Shown here piece by piece: positions 1 through 11,286 of a stretch of DNA of 64,000 nt. The notes under the pieces were generated by a model that made no database searches, was not told where the DNA came from, and was given only the letters and a program-made list of their open reading frames with translations. Where the stretch lies: positions 347,373 through 411,372 of the forward strand of contig NZ_CP134985.1 of NCBI RefSeq assembly GCF_039365365.1, written 5' to 3'. Position numbers and translations under genes: made by a program. The DNA comes from Buchnera aphidicola (Astegopteryx bambusae) (lineage in GTDB: Bacteria; Pseudomonadota; Gammaproteobacteria; Enterobacterales; Enterobacteriaceae). The stretch's first letter is position 1. The number at the start of each line of letters is the position of its first letter.

Positions 1-1301
<1,301 letters not shown>

Positions 1302-1472
1302 TTACAACCCACAAATGTCTTAACTTATTTATATACAAACTAATAAAATATAAATAAAATTTTGTTTAATTCTGATTTTTTAAAGAGCATTATTATTAAT
1401 TTAACTACATAAAATTAAATTAACAATAACATGAAAAAATAAAATAGTACAGAAAAATTTAAAAATTATAAT

Positions 1473-1544
1473 GTCCCCTAGGGGATTTGAACCCCTGTTG
1501 CCGCCGTGAAAGGGCAGTGTCCTAAACCACTAGACGAAGGGGAC
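1473..1544 (-). tRNA. gltT: tRNA-Glu (anticodon TTC)
   Basis: The reverse strand folds as a cloverleaf: acceptor GTCCCCT/AGGGGAC, anticodon loop CCTTTCACGG with TTC, and T-loop GTTCAAAT. It is close to E. coli tRNA-Glu. The 3' CCA is not encoded, so CCA-adding enzyme is needed. It lies between a promoter-like site and the 23S gene and is probably co-transcribed with it. Confidence 0.97.
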
Positions 1545-1572
1545 TAAAAAAAATTAATACTATAAATATTAT

Positions 1573-1600
1573 ATAGTACATAATGAAAAAAAAGAGTCAA
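1573..1600 (-). promoter_or_regulatory. Promoter of tRNA-Glu / 23S rRNA unit
   Basis: Reading the minus strand there is a -35 element TTGACT (1595-1600), a 16-bp spacer and a -10 element TACTAT (1573-1578). This lies about 28 bases upstream of tRNA-Glu. TTGACT is close to the sigma-70 consensus and stands out in this AT-rich sequence. It fits an rRNA unit that has lost its 16S-linked promoter. The call is by sequence match only. Confidence 0.6.
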
Positions 1601-1633
1601 GAAATTTATATATTTTTTTTAAAAAAAGTATAT

Positions 1634-2473
1634 TTATAAATTTATTTTTTTATTTAATGTTATTATAGTATTTTCTATATTAGGAAATTTTTTATGCCAG
1701 AAAAAACAAGAATAAGCAGCCTGACTAACTAACATACCAATACCATTTTTTAAATTTATCGCTCCATTTTTTTTACACATTTTTAAAAATGGAGTATATT
1801 TTTCTTTATTAAAATAAAGATCATAACAATAAGTATTTTTTGAAATAATAGAATTAGGAACATCAGGAATTTCATTAAAAATTCCACTAGAAGTAGCATT
1901 TATTACTAAATTAAAATAATATTTTTTTAATTCATGTCTTTTTAAACAAAAGATATTACCAAATTTTTTAAAATATTTTACTAACTTTTTTGATTTACTA
2001 TTAGTTCTATTATATATATACACTAAATTTTTTTTAGAAATTAAATTAGGAACAATTCCATAAGCTGCTCCTCCAGACCCAATTATTAAAATATTATTTT
2101 TTTTTCTTAAAAAATTTAATCTATTTAAATCATACAAAAGACCTACACCATCCGTATTATCACCTAATAAAAATTTATTATTAATTTTTTTTATAGTATT
2201 AACTGATCTAGAAATTTTTGCTCTTTCGGTTAAGTTATCTAAATATTTTATTATTTCTTTTTTAAAAGGAACAGTAACATTTGCTCCTAAATTATATTTT
2301 TTAACAAAAAAATTTTTTATAGAATTTTTTAAATTTTCTTTAGAAACTAAAACAGTTTTATAAAAATAATTAATATTAATTTGATTAGAAAATATTGTAT
2401 GAATTTCAGGAGAAAAAGAATGATGTACAGGATTTCCAAATAAACAAAAACAACTATTATAAAATTTAACCAT
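1634..2473 (-). CDS. aroE: Shikimate dehydrogenase (NADP+)
   Basis: AroE reduces 3-dehydroshikimate to shikimate in the chorismate pathway. Visible motifs: FGNPVHHSFSP substrate loop near the N-terminus, NVTVPFK with the catalytic lysine, GSGGAAYG dinucleotide-binding loop, NATSSG, and C-terminal GIGMLVSQAA. Length is about 279 residues, normal for the family. I prefer the ATG at 2473 because a GGAG lies 12 bases before it; an in-frame ATG at 2491 overlaps that GGAG. The start overlaps the end of tsaC by 8 bases, which suggests translational coupling. With aroB and aroK further along, it gives aromatic amino-acid precursors, a nutritional role in aphid symbionts. Confidence 0.95.
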   Translation of the reverse strand: MVKFYNSCFCLFGNPVHHSFSPEIHTIFSNQININYFYKTVLVSKENLKNSIKNFFVKKYNLGANVTVPFKKEIIKYLDNLTERAKISRSVNTIKKINNKFLLGDNTDGVGLLYDLNRLNFLRKKNNILIIGSGGAAYGIVPNLISKKNLVYIYNRTNSKSKKLVKYFKKFGNIFCLKRHELKKYYFNLVINATSSGIFNEIPDVPNSIISKNTYCYDLYFNKEKYTPFLKMCKKNGAINLKNGIGMLVSQAAYSCFFWHKKFPNIENTIITLNKKINL

Positions 2474-3035
2474 TTCTAATATATTCTCCATTAACTATAT
2501 TTATAATAGCAGAAGGATTTTTTTTAAAATCTACATTTCCATACATTACACAAATATTATTACCGAACTGACTAAAAATTTCTCTAATATTTCTACAAGG
2601 ACTCAATCCATTTAAATTAGCACTAGTAGAAATTATCGCTTTTCCAAAATTTTTACACAAATTATGAACAAATTTATTCTTTGTTATTCTAACTGCAACA
2701 AACTTAGATTTACCTGTTATCCAAGATGGCACACTTTTTTTAGCTGGATGCAAAAGAGTAAAATTACCAGGCCAAAGTTTATAAAATTTTTTTATATTTT
2801 TATATGGTACATGTTTTATAGAAATATATTTTTTTATATATTCATAATTAGAAGATATTATTATAAGTCCTTTGTTAATATCTCGATTCTTAATTTTTAA
2901 TAAATTCATAACAGCTTGTTTATTATCAGGATCACAACCTAATCCAAAAACTGATTCAGTTGGATATATAATAATTTTACCATTTTTTAAATCTAAAACA
3001 CATTTATCAAGATTTTTTTTTATTTCAATATACAT
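2466..3035 (-). CDS. tsaC: Threonylcarbamoyl-AMP synthase
   Basis: TsaC (YrdC/RimN) makes threonylcarbamoyl-AMP from threonine, bicarbonate and ATP, the first step of t6A37 on ANN-decoding tRNAs. The 189-residue protein has the YPTESVFGLGCDPDN motif near residue 25, the KxR-type basic residues, and STSANLNGLSPC near residue 137, all typical of the single-domain bacterial form (E. coli 190 residues). It sits directly before aroE with overlapping ends, the gammaproteobacterial order. Divergent from def across 120 bases. Confidence 0.94.
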   Translation of the reverse strand: MYIEIKKNLDKCVLDLKNGKIIIYPTESVFGLGCDPDNKQAVMNLLKIKNRDINKGLIIISSNYEYIKKYISIKHVPYKNIKKFYKLWPGNFTLLHPAKKSVPSWITGKSKFVAVRITKNKFVHNLCKNFGKAIISTSANLNGLSPCRNIREIFSQFGNNICVMYGNVDFKKNPSAIINIVNGEYIRNG

Positions 3036-3155
3036 AAAAAATTATTTAAAAAAAGTTTTATATTGATTTATTTAAAAAAATTAAAGATAATATAAATGTA
3101 AAATGATAACATAAAATTAAATTGTTTAAAATAAAAATAACAAAATTTTAAAAAA

Positions 3156-3662
3156 ATGAAAATATTTAAAATATTAACATATCCTAATAAAAAACTTAGA
3201 TGCATATCTAAACCAGTTAAAAGAATAGATATAAAAATACAAAATATAATAGATAAAATGTTTGAAACCATGATATCAGAAAATGGAATAGGATTATCAG
3301 CTATTCAAGTAAACATTCCATTACAAATAATAACAATTTTAGATACTAAAAATTTTAATAAAAAAATTACAATAATAAATCCAAAAATAAAAAAAAAAAA
3401 AAAAAAAATACTACAAAACGAAGGTTGTCTATCATTTCCAAATCAACAAGCATTAGTTCCAAGATATAAATATTTAGAAATAGAAGCATTAAATTATTTT
3501 GGAAAAAATATAAAAATATATGCAAAATCTTTATTATCAATATGTATACAACATGAAATAGATCATTTATTCGGAAAATTATTTATTGATTATCTGTCTG
3601 ATTTAAAAAAAAATATAATAAAAAAAAAATTAAAAAAAATGAAAAAAAATAAAAAAATATAA
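3156..3662 (+). CDS. def: Peptide deformylase
   Basis: Removes the N-formyl group from nascent proteins using a bound Fe2+. All three family motifs are present: GIGLSAIQV, EGCLSFP with the metal-binding Cys, and QHEIDHL with two metal-binding His and the catalytic Glu. Length is 168 residues (E. coli 169). Oddity: codons for six lysines after NPKI form an uninterrupted run of 20 A at 3389-3408, in frame, in an essential gene; this is a strong candidate site for polymerase slippage. The stop is 1 base before the fmt start, so the two are one operon. Confidence 0.97.
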   Translation: MKIFKILTYPNKKLRCISKPVKRIDIKIQNIIDKMFETMISENGIGLSAIQVNIPLQIITILDTKNFNKKITIINPKIKKKKKKILQNEGCLSFPNQQALVPRYKYLEIEALNYFGKNIKIYAKSLLSICIQHEIDHLFGKLFIDYLSDLKKNIIKKKLKKMKKNKKI

Positions 3663-3663
3663 A

Positions 3664-4614
3664 ATGAAAAAAAAAATAAAAAAAAGTTTAAAAATAGTTT
3701 TTGCTGGAACAACTTCATTTTCAGAAAAATATTTAAAATCTTTAATAAAATCAAATCATAAAATAATGCAAACAATAACTAAAAAAGAAAAAATAAAAAA
3801 AAACTTTCCCTCAAAAATAATATATACTTCTAAAAAATATTCTATACCAATAATTTATAATACGAATTTAAAAGATAAAAATATAATAAAAAAAATAAAA
3901 AAAAATAATCCTGATATTATGATAATAGTAGCATATGGAATAAAAATTCCAAAAGAAATGATAAACATATTTCCTTTAAAAGCAATAAATGTGCACCCAT
4001 CAATTCTTCCAAAATGGAAAGGACCCGCACCTATACAAAGATCTATATTACATGGAGATAAATTAACTGGAATTAGTATAATATTAATAAATAATAAATT
4101 CGATTCAGGAAAAATATTAAAAAAAAAAACATGTAAAATAAGTAAAAAAGATACATTTAAAAGTTTATCAAAAAAATTATGTAATGTTGGAATAAAATCT
4201 ATGTTTTTATTATTAAAAAATATTTTTAAAAAACATAAAAAATATAAAAAAATAAATAAAATAAAAAATAATTTGTATGCAAGTAAAATAAATAAAATAG
4301 AAACAAAACTAAATTGGAAAAAAACTGCAAAGTTCTTAGAAAGATCTGTTAGAGCATTTTTTCCTAAACCTGGAACTTATTTTATATATAAAAAAAAAAG
4401 AATAAAAGTTACTAGCTCAAAAGAAATAATTTTAAAAAAAAATTATTTGCATGGAGAAATTGTAAAAATTTCAAAACATGGAATATGTGTAGGAACAAAA
4501 AAAAACTGTTTTTTAATAAAAAAAATTCAATTTGAAGGAAAAAATATTATAAACTCTTTAGATATATACAATGGATATAAAAATTTTTTTACAATAGGAA
4601 GTATTATTAGATAA
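3664..4614 (+). CDS. fmt: Methionyl-tRNA formyltransferase
   Basis: Transfers a formyl group from 10-formyl-THF to initiator Met-tRNA. The N-terminal catalytic domain has the signature NVHPSILPKWKGPAPIQRS, with the catalytic Asn and His, near residue 110. A C-terminal OB-like domain that binds tRNA follows from about residue 205. Length is 316 (E. coli 315). It forms a def-fmt pair whose functions are opposite ends of the same cycle, with 1 base between them. Very lysine-rich, as expected from AT bias. Followed by a strong bidirectional hairpin. Confidence 0.97.
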   Translation: MKKKIKKSLKIVFAGTTSFSEKYLKSLIKSNHKIMQTITKKEKIKKNFPSKIIYTSKKYSIPIIYNTNLKDKNIIKKIKKNNPDIMIIVAYGIKIPKEMINIFPLKAINVHPSILPKWKGPAPIQRSILHGDKLTGISIILINNKFDSGKILKKKTCKISKKDTFKSLSKKLCNVGIKSMFLLLKNIFKKHKKYKKINKIKNNLYASKINKIETKLNWKKTAKFLERSVRAFFPKPGTYFIYKKKRIKVTSSKEIILKKNYLHGEIVKISKHGICVGTKKNCFLIKKIQFEGKNIINSLDIYNGYKNFFTIGSIIR

Positions 4615-4635
4615 TAAAAAATAATAAAATAATTT

Positions 4636-4675
4636 TTATAAATAATAGTTATAAAAAAACAACTATTATTTATAA
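4636..4675. terminator. Bidirectional terminator between fmt and rplQ
   Basis: A perfect 15-bp inverted repeat (4636-4650 with 4661-4675, arms read TTATAAATAATAGTT / AACTATTATTTATAA) with a 10-base loop lies between two convergent genes. T-rich sequence follows on the plus side. The long perfect stem in otherwise drifting intergenic sequence suggests it is maintained and ends both transcripts. Confidence 0.65.
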
Positions 4676-4707
4676 TATTTTATTAATAAAATATTTTGTA
4701 ATATTTA

Positions 4708-5091
4708 TTATTTTTTTTTAATTAAATGAACTTTTTTTCTATCTACTAATTCTATATATGACATAATGGCATTATCTCCCTTTCTAAAACCACATTTTAG
4801 AATTCTAGTATATCCTCCTGGTCTATTTAAAAAAAATGGAGATATATCTGAAAATAACTTTCTAACTAATTTTACATTTCTTATTTTAGAAAAAACCAAT
4901 CTTCTATTATGAACAGAATCTTTTTTAGACATAGTAATTATTTTTTCTGCAAACCTTCTTAATTCTTTAGATTTAGATAAAGTTGTTTTTATTCTTTCAT
5001 ATTCAAACAAAGAACACATCATATTTCTAATCATAGATTTAAAATGACTTCTAGTACGATTAAATTTTTTTCCAGATTTTCTATGTCTCAT
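4708..5091 (-). CDS. rplQ: 50S ribosomal protein L17
   Basis: Last gene of the alpha operon. Begins [20 protein letters not shown], the L17 signature, and keeps the [17 protein letters not shown] region and [15 protein letters not shown] block. 127 residues, the E. coli length. Lies 64 bases after rpoA, its normal partner, and just before the convergent fmt terminator. Confidence 0.97.
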   Translation of the reverse strand: MRHRKSGKKFNRTRSHFKSMIRNMMCSLFEYERIKTTLSKSKELRRFAEKIITMSKKDSVHNRRLVFSKIRNVKLVRKLFSDISPFFLNRPGGYTRILKCGFRKGDNAIMSYIELVDRKKVHLIKKK

Positions 5092-5155
5092 AAAAATTTC
5101 TCTATTTTAAAAAATTTTGAAAAAGTTTTTATTAAAATATTTTTGCGCAAAAAAA

Positions 5156-6166
5156 TTATTCTAATAAATCTTTTGGAGGCCAATTCTTTAATTGCGTCCC
5201 TAAAAATAAGTTTCTAGATGCCAGAACATCTTTTATTTCAGTGAGAGATTTTTTTCCCAAATTTGGAGTTTTTAATAATTCCACTTCAGTTTTTTGTATT
5301 AAATCTCCTATATAATGTATAGATTCAGTTTTTAAGCAATTAGCTGATCTAACAGTAAGTTCTAAATCATCTACTGGTCTTAATAATGCTGGATCAAATT
5401 TGGGTTTTTCTTCTTTTATTTTATCTTTTTTAAAATCTCTCAGATAAATAAAAGACTCCAATTGTTCTGATAAAATTGTAGATGCATATCTTATAGCACT
5501 TTCAGGATCAATTGTTCCATTAGTTTCTATTAATATTATTAATTTATCTAAATCAGTTCTTTGTTTTACTCTTGCAGATTCTACATTATAAGAAATATGA
5601 TTAATTGGACTGTACCATGCATCTAATAAAAGTCTTCCTAAATAAAAATCTTTATTTTGATTATTATCATTATTAATTCTAGAAGAAGCTGAAGAATATC
5701 CTATTCCTTTTTGCACTTTCATTCTCATTTTTATAGATGAAGTTTCAGAAGTTAAACTACAAATAAAATGTTTTAGTGCCATTATTTCTACATCTCCATT
5801 ATGAGAAATATCAGAAGCTACAACATCACACTCTCCAAATTTTTCTATTGTTATTATTGAAGAATCTTTACTATGTATTTTTATAGGTAATTCTCTTAAA
5901 TTTAACAAAATATCTACAACATCTTCTTTAACACCATCTTTAGTACTATATTCATGTAATATTCCATCTATATAAACTTCTGTAATAGCACATCCTGGTA
6001 TAGAAGATAACAATATTCTTCTTAAAGCGTTCCCTAAAGTATGACCAAATCCTCTTTCTAAAGGTTCTAAAGTAACTAAAGATTTATTAAAACTAATTTT
6101 TTTTATATTTACTAATCTAGGTTTTAATAAAGTGGATATAAAACTATGATACATAACACCTTCCAT
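5156..6166 (-). CDS. rpoA: RNA polymerase alpha subunit
   Basis: Forms the alpha dimer that starts RNA polymerase assembly. The N-terminal domain carries [20 protein letters not shown]; the C-terminal domain keeps [20 protein letters not shown], with the DNA-contacting Arg and Asn of the 265 determinant, and [17 protein letters not shown]. 336 residues, slightly longer than E. coli (329), mostly from a small N-terminal extension and a short Asn/Asp-rich insert near residue 165. UP-element and activator contacts therefore look possible even though few regulators survive in such genomes. Confidence 0.97.
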   Translation of the reverse strand: MEGVMYHSFISTLLKPRLVNIKKISFNKSLVTLEPLERGFGHTLGNALRRILLSSIPGCAITEVYIDGILHEYSTKDGVKEDVVDILLNLRELPIKIHSKDSSIITIEKFGECDVVASDISHNGDVEIMALKHFICSLTSETSSIKMRMKVQKGIGYSSASSRINNDNNQNKDFYLGRLLLDAWYSPINHISYNVESARVKQRTDLDKLIILIETNGTIDPESAIRYASTILSEQLESFIYLRDFKKDKIKEEKPKFDPALLRPVDDLELTVRSANCLKTESIHYIGDLIQKTEVELLKTPNLGKKSLTEIKDVLASRNLFLGTQLKNWPPKDLLE

Positions 6167-6185
6167 TATAAAATTAAAACAAACA

Positions 6186-6806
6186 TTATTTAGAATAAAA
6201 TTCTACTATTAGATGTTCATTAATATCAGAAGACAAATCACTTCTTTCAGGAATTTGTTTAAACACTCCAGTCATATTAGTAACATTAACTTCTATCCAT
6301 AAAAATTTTTCATATTGTTTAGAAATTTCTAAAGAAGCTTTTATTCTAGATTGATTCGCAGAACTATCTTTTACTTTTATAACATCATTTATAGAAATTT
6401 GATACGATGGTATGTTAACTATTTTATTATTAACTAATATTGATTTATGACTAACTAATTGTCTAGCTTCTGATCTAGTACTTCCGAAACCAATTCTATA
6501 TACTATATTATCTAATCTTCTTTCAAGTAATTTTAATAAATTTTCTCCAGTATTACCTTTTAATTTAGATGCTTTTACATAATAATTTTTAAACTGATTT
6601 TCTAATATTCCGTATAATCTTTTTACTTTTTGCTTTTCTCTAAATTGTAACCCATAATCTGAAATTCTAGTTTTTTTTGCACCATGCTGACCAGGAAAAT
6701 TTTTAAGTTTACATTTTGTGTCTATTGATCTTAATCCTGATTTTAAAAATAAGTCCACACCTTCTCTTCTACTTAATTTTAATTTTGGTCCTAAATATTT
6801 TGCCAT
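6186..6806 (-). CDS. rpsD: 30S ribosomal protein S4
   Basis: Primary 16S-binding protein. Begins [16 protein letters not shown] and has the S4 domain [21 protein letters not shown] near residue 100. 206 residues as in E. coli; ends with the conserved [20 protein letters not shown]. Usual alpha-operon position between rpsK and rpoA. In E. coli S4 represses this operon by binding its leader; the sequence does not show whether that survives here. Confidence 0.97.
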   Translation of the reverse strand: MAKYLGPKLKLSRREGVDLFLKSGLRSIDTKCKLKNFPGQHGAKKTRISDYGLQFREKQKVKRLYGILENQFKNYYVKASKLKGNTGENLLKLLERRLDNIVYRIGFGSTRSEARQLVSHKSILVNNKIVNIPSYQISINDVIKVKDSSANQSRIKASLEISKQYEKFLWIEVNVTNMTGVFKQIPERSDLSSDINEHLIVEFYSK

Positions 6807-6830
6807 TGTGTTTTCCTTAAAACAAATTTA

Positions 6831-7223
6831 TTATACTCTTCTCTTTTTTGGAGATCTACATCCATTATGAGGTATAGGAGTCACATCAGTTATGTTTATT
6901 ATTTTAAAACCCATAGAATGCAATGATCTTATTGCTGACTCTCTTCCAGGCCCGGGCCCTTTTACCATTACTTCTAAATTCTGTATATTATAAGATTTCA
7001 CTAATTCAGAACATTTTTCAGCTGCAATTTGAGCGGCAAATGGAGTAGATTTTCTAGAACCTCTAAAACCTGAACCACCAGAAGTAGCCCATCCTAATGT
7101 GTTCCCTTTTTTATCTGTAATAGTTACAATAGTATTATTGAAAGAAGCATGAATATGTGCAATTCCATCTGTAATATATTTCTTTTTAATTTTTTTCTTT
7201 TGTTTAATTAAATTTTTTTTCAT
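6831..7223 (-). CDS. rpsK: 30S ribosomal protein S11
   Basis: Platform protein of the 30S subunit. Conserved core [39 protein letters not shown] and C-terminal [15 protein letters not shown]. 130 residues, one more than E. coli. The N-terminus is lysine-rich. Alpha operon, 31 bases after rpsM. Confidence 0.97.
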   Translation of the reverse strand: MKKNLIKQKKKIKKKYITDGIAHIHASFNNTIVTITDKKGNTLGWATSGGSGFRGSRKSTPFAAQIAAEKCSELVKSYNIQNLEVMVKGPGPGRESAIRSLHSMGFKIINITDVTPIPHNGCRSPKKRRV

Positions 7224-7254
7224 ATTTATACTCTTATTTTTTTTATTTTAAAAA

Positions 7255-7611
7255 CTATTTTTTTAATATTTTTCTAATACCTTTTCTAGTTCTCGCATTC
7301 GTTTTAGTTCTTTGTCCTCTTACAGGAAGTCCTCTTCTATGTCTTAATCCTCTATAACACCCTAAATCCATTAATCTTTTTATACACAATTTTGTTGTTC
7401 TTCTTAAATCACCCTCAACAACAAATTTAGATACTTTTTCTCTTAACATGTCTAATTGTTTATCATGTAAAGAACCAATTTTAGCAAAACATGATATTTT
7501 TAAATCTTTACAAATATAATTAGCTCTAGATCTTCCAATACCATATATCATACTTAAAGCTATATTAACATGTTTTCTATTATCTATATTTATGCCATGA
7601 ATACGAATCAT
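7255..7611 (-). CDS. rpsM: 30S ribosomal protein S13
   Basis: Head protein contacting the P-site tRNA and the 50S subunit. Begins [27 protein letters not shown] motif near residue 25 and C-terminal [20 protein letters not shown]. 118 residues as in E. coli. First gene of the alpha operon after rpmJ. Confidence 0.97.
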   Translation of the reverse strand: MIRIHGINIDNRKHVNIALSMIYGIGRSRANYICKDLKISCFAKIGSLHDKQLDMLREKVSKFVVEGDLRRTTKLCIKRLMDLGCYRGLRHRRGLPVRGQRTKTNARTRKGIRKILKK

Positions 7612-7681
7612 ATATTTTTTAAAATCCTCGAAACTAATGTTTTATCCATAAAAAATAAAATTTAAATTTTTAAATAATATA

Positions 7682-7798
7682 TTAACCTTGTCTTTGTTTA
7701 TGTTTTTTATCATTTTTACAAGTAATTAAAACAACATTATTTCTTCTCACTATTTTACAAAATTTACACATTCTTTTTACAGAAGTTCTAACTTTCAT
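7682..7798 (-). CDS. rpmJ: 50S ribosomal protein L36
   Basis: A small reading frame of 38 codons plus stop, easily missed. The product begins [20 protein letters not shown] and ends KHKQRQG, nearly the E. coli L36 pattern. Cys11, Cys14, Cys27 and His33 form the CxxC...C...H zinc site of the zinc-binding form. It lies between secY and rpsM, its normal place at the end of the spc operon. Confidence 0.96.
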   Translation of the reverse strand: MKVRTSVKRMCKFCKIVRRNNVVLITCKNDKKHKQRQG

Positions 7799-7816
7799 AT
7801 TTTAAAAAACCTTTAA

Positions 7817-9169
7817 TTAAAAAAAATTATTCTTAAATTTATTATTAGAATCTCTAAAATTTTTATAATACACATTTGATACTACAATATTTTGTATTTG
7901 ACTAATACAATCTATAATAACAACTACAACTATTAATAAAGATGTTCCACCAAAATAAATATTAAAATTAAAAAAATATTTTATGAACTCAGGAATCATA
8001 CATACAAAAATCATATATATAGCACCTATAAAAGTTAATTTTAATACAATTTTTCTAATATATTCAGAGGTTTTATAACCTGGTCTTATACCTTTTATAA
8101 AAGATCCAGTTTTTTTTAAATTTTCAGACATTTCTATAGAATTAAAAGTTAAATTAGTATAAAAAAAACAAAAAAATATTATTAAAGAAACATAAGCAAA
8201 TATATAAAAAAAACTATGAGGTTGCAAATATTTTAATAAATTAATTAAAAAATTATTTTTATTAAAACTAATTATCCAAGAAAATATCGTATATGGAAAT
8301 AATACCACACTTGATGCAAATATTGCTGGTATTACACCTACTATATTAACTTTTAAAGGTAAATAACTATTTTTTGCAATATATAATTTTCTTCTTTGAT
8401 TAACATTTGGATGATGAATATTTATTTTATAAATACTTCTTTCAACAAATACAACAAAAAAAATTACACAAAACATAAAAATAAACAATACTATTAATAA
8501 CAAATAATTAAAACTTTCCAATCTAACTTTTTCTATAATATTAAAAATAGAATTTGGTATACCAGATATTATTCCAAGAAATATTATTATAGATATTCCA
8601 TTACCTATACCATACTTTGTGATAAGTTCTCCTAACCATATTAAAAACATTGTTCCTGTTATTAAACTAACAGAACATAAAATATAAAAATATAATCCAG
8701 GATTTATTACTAAATTTTTAAAAAAATATATATGAGGTAAGCTAATAGATATACAAATAGATTGAATAATAGCGAAAATAAAAGAAAGATACTTGGTATA
8801 TTTACCAATTTTTCTTTTTCCAATTTCACCATTTTTTTTTATGTTCTTAAAATATGGATTAATTATAGTTAACAATTGAATAATAATAGAAGAAGATATA
8901 TATGGCATTACTCCTAAAGAAAATATAGATGCTTTATTTATTGTACCTCCAGAAAAAATATTAAGCATATATAAAAAATTTCCACTGTGTTTATGCAATA
9001 TTTCTGAAAGTATATTAATGTTAATACCCGGAACAGGTATTAAAGAACCAATTCTAAAAATAATTATTGCGAACATAATAAATAAAACACGACTTTGTAA
9101 TTCATTTCTATTTCTAAAAAAAATTCTTTTAGAAAACTCTTTATATTTATATTTTAATTTATTTATCAT
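7817..9169 (-). CDS. secY: Protein translocase subunit SecY
   Basis: Central channel of the Sec translocon in the inner membrane. About ten hydrophobic segments are spread along 450 residues (E. coli 443). Conserved markers are RIGSLIPVPGIN in the first segment, NIFSGGTI in the plug region and GIRPGYKTSEYI in the C-terminal cytoplasmic loop. It is the penultimate gene of the spc operon. Its presence shows that membrane insertion and export machinery is kept. Confidence 0.96.
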   Translation of the reverse strand: MINKLKYKYKEFSKRIFFRNRNELQSRVLFIMFAIIIFRIGSLIPVPGININILSEILHKHSGNFLYMLNIFSGGTINKASIFSLGVMPYISSSIIIQLLTIINPYFKNIKKNGEIGKRKIGKYTKYLSFIFAIIQSICISISLPHIYFFKNLVINPGLYFYILCSVSLITGTMFLIWLGELITKYGIGNGISIIIFLGIISGIPNSIFNIIEKVRLESFNYLLLIVLFIFMFCVIFFVVFVERSIYKINIHHPNVNQRRKLYIAKNSYLPLKVNIVGVIPAIFASSVVLFPYTIFSWIISFNKNNFLINLLKYLQPHSFFYIFAYVSLIIFFCFFYTNLTFNSIEMSENLKKTGSFIKGIRPGYKTSEYIRKIVLKLTFIGAIYMIFVCMIPEFIKYFFNFNIYFGGTSLLIVVVVIIDCISQIQNIVVSNVYYKNFRDSNNKFKNNFF

Positions 9170-9185
9170 AATATATATTTATTAC

Positions 9186-9623
9186 CTATTTTATTACTCC
9201 ACCATTTTTTTTTATTTCATGTGATATTTTCCTTGTAGTCTTAATACCTTCTAATATAATAGGTTTATCTATTTTATAATTTCCTATAATTTTTACATAT
9301 TTTGTATTTTTTTTTATAACACTATTAGTTTTTAATATATTTAAATTAATTATACTATATTTTTTTAATATTTTTTTTAAAAAATCAAATTTTATTTCTT
9401 TAGTAAAAATATTTTTTTTAGAAACAAAACCAAATTTTGGAGATCTTCTATACAAAGGAGTTTGACCACCTTCAAAACCTATTCTTACTGAAGATCCTTT
9501 TCTAGATCTTTGACCTTTATGACCTCTACCAGATGTTTTACCTAATCCAGATCCAACTCCTCGGCCAAGTCTCTTTTTTTTTTTTTTTTTTATAATACAT
9601 GATATTACACTTTTTAATAACAT
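9186..9623 (-). CDS. rplO: 50S ribosomal protein L15
   Basis: Keeps the [21 protein letters not shown] motif and [18 protein letters not shown]. 145 residues (E. coli 144). The N-terminus before RLGRG has diverged and contains six lysines coded by an 18-base A run on the coding strand (9574-9591). This is a second very long homopolymer in an essential gene of the window. Spc operon, between rpmD and secY. Confidence 0.95.
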   Translation of the reverse strand: MLLKSVISCIIKKKKKKRLGRGVGSGLGKTSGRGHKGQRSRKGSSVRIGFEGGQTPLYRRSPKFGFVSKKNIFTKEIKFDFLKKILKKYSIINLNILKTNSVIKKNTKYVKIIGNYKIDKPIILEGIKTTRKISHEIKKNGGVIK

Positions 9624-9628
9624 AAAAA

Positions 9629-9814
9629 TTATAATTCCTCTATTTTTAACATATAATTTATTTTCTTTATCATTCCCATTGTAGAATCATTACTATATAA
9701 ATTAACAAAACTACCAATTTTTTTTAATCCTAATCCTAATAAAGTTAATTTATGCTTTGGTAATATGCCTATTGAACTTCTTATTTGAGTTATTTTCAAA
9801 TTTTTATATTTCAT
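9629..9814 (-). CDS. rpmD: 50S ribosomal protein L30
   Basis: Short 61-residue protein with the L30 core: [20 protein letters not shown] and [10 protein letters not shown]. coli L30 has 59 residues. It lies 5 bases before rplO and 4 bases after rpsE, the standard spc-operon order. Confidence 0.94.
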   Translation of the reverse strand: MKYKNLKITQIRSSIGILPKHKLTLLGLGLKKIGSFVNLYSNDSTMGMIKKINYMLKIEEL

Positions 9815-9818
9815 ATTA

Positions 9819-10328
9819 TTAAAATTTTCCAGTAAAAAATTTAATTTTTTTATTTCTTTTTCTTGAAATCATATTTGGAGATTGCATATTCTTTAATCCA
9901 TTTATAGTAGCTCTAACTACATTTATAGGATTAGTAGATCCATAATTTTTTGCTAAAACGTTAGAAATTCCAGAAACTTCAAAAACAGCACGCATAGCAC
10001 CTCCTGCAATTATTCCAGTACCATCAGATGCAGGTTTCATAAAAATTATTGCACCAGTAAAAGTTTCTTTAATAGAATATTGCAAAGTATTTTTATTTAA
10101 AAAAAATGATATCATATTTTTTCTTGCTTTTTCCATAGCTTTTTGTATTGCAAAAGGCACTTCTTTAGATTTTCCATAACCAAATCCTACTTTTCCATTT
10201 TTATTTCCTACTACAGTTAATGCAGAAAAAGAAAATACTCTACCACCTTTTACAGTTTTAGATACTCTATTCACAGAAATTAACTTTTCATAAAGTTCAT
10301 TATTTTTTTTTTTTTCAAAATTTTTCAT
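9819..10328 (-). CDS. rpsE: 30S ribosomal protein S5
   Basis: Decoding-site protein. [40 protein letters not shown] and the [15 protein letters not shown] block define S5. 169 residues (E. coli 167). Spc operon, between rplR and rpmD. Confidence 0.97.
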   Translation of the reverse strand: MKNFEKKKNNELYEKLISVNRVSKTVKGGRVFSFSALTVVGNKNGKVGFGYGKSKEVPFAIQKAMEKARKNMISFFLNKNTLQYSIKETFTGAIIFMKPASDGTGIIAGGAMRAVFEVSGISNVLAKNYGSTNPINVVRATINGLKNMQSPNMISRKRNKKIKFFTGKF

Positions 10329-10340
10329 ATAACTACATTC

Positions 10341-10700
10341 CTAAAATTTTAAACCATATTTTCTGGCTGAATTAGCTAATTCTCTAATTCTTCCATGATA
10401 TTTAAATCCAGAACGATCAAATGACACTTTACTAAAACCTTTTTTTACAGATCTAGTAGCTATATATTTTCCAACACATTTAGCTGATTTTTTATTTCCA
10501 GGATATGAAATTTTATTTTTTATTTTTTTTTCCAATGTAGAGGCAGAAACTAATACAAAATTATCTGAAGAAATTATTTGAGCATAAATATTTCTAGAAC
10601 TTCTATGTACAACTAGTCTAATATTTTTTAGCCTTTTAAAATTTTTTCTAAATTTTATTGATCTTCTAATTCTAGCATTTTTCTTTTTAAAAAAATTCAT
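10341..10700 (-). CDS. rplR: 50S ribosomal protein L18
   Basis: 5S rRNA-binding protein. Core: [28 protein letters not shown] and C-terminal [18 protein letters not shown]. The frame is open further upstream, but the family start corresponds to [13 protein letters not shown] at 10700, one base after the rplF stop. That gives 119 residues against 117 in E. coli. The longer version would overlap rplF and has no family support. Confidence 0.94.
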   Translation of the reverse strand: MNFFKKKNARIRRSIKFRKNFKRLKNIRLVVHRSSRNIYAQIISSDNFVLVSASTLEKKIKNKISYPGNKKSAKCVGKYIATRSVKKGFSKVSFDRSGFKYHGRIRELANSARKYGLKF

Positions 10701-10701
10701 A

Positions 10702-11235
10702 CTATTTTTTCTTAGCCTCTTTTCTAAAAATATTTTCATTTTCATAACGAATTCCTTTACCTTTATATGGCTCTGGAACTCTATATAAACGTATATTAGC
10801 TGCAGTTTGATAAACTAATTGTTTACTTATTCCATTTAAAGTAATTTTAGTATTAGAATTACAAATTGCATTAATTTCATTAGGTAATACATACTTTATT
10901 TCATGAGAATAACCTAAATTTAAAATTACAATGTTTTTATCCAAAGCTACTTTGTAGCCCACCCCAAACAAAATTAATGTTTTAAAAAATTTTTTTCTAA
11001 CTCCATATATCATAGAAAAAATTATAGATCTGCAAGTTCCAGCATACATCCAAGATTTATAATATCTTTTATTTCCAAAAAAAGTTAATAATTTATTTTT
11101 ATACTTTATTTTAACAAATTTATTAACTAAAAATTTCAATTTTCCATGTATACCTTCTACAATAATATTATTTTTTTTAAAATTTATATCTACATCATCT
11201 GGAACTAAAATAGGTTTTTTTGCTATTCTAGACAT
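10702..11235 (-). CDS. rplF: 50S ribosomal protein L6
   Basis: L6 binds 23S rRNA near the factor-binding site. The family N-terminus MSRIAKKP lies at 11235, four codons inside a longer possible start (11247). Conserved C-terminal [14 protein letters not shown] and a terminal EAKKK are present. 177 residues (E. coli 177). Spc operon between rpsH and rplR. Confidence 0.95.
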   Translation of the reverse strand: MSRIAKKPILVPDDVDINFKKNNIIVEGIHGKLKFLVNKFVKIKYKNKLLTFFGNKRYYKSWMYAGTCRSIIFSMIYGVRKKFFKTLILFGVGYKVALDKNIVILNLGYSHEIKYVLPNEINAICNSNTKITLNGISKQLVYQTAANIRLYRVPEPYKGKGIRYENENIFRKEAKKK

Positions 11236-11286
11236 ATAAAACTCCATGTATTTTTCTATAAAAAATTATTAAAAAAATATATTAAT

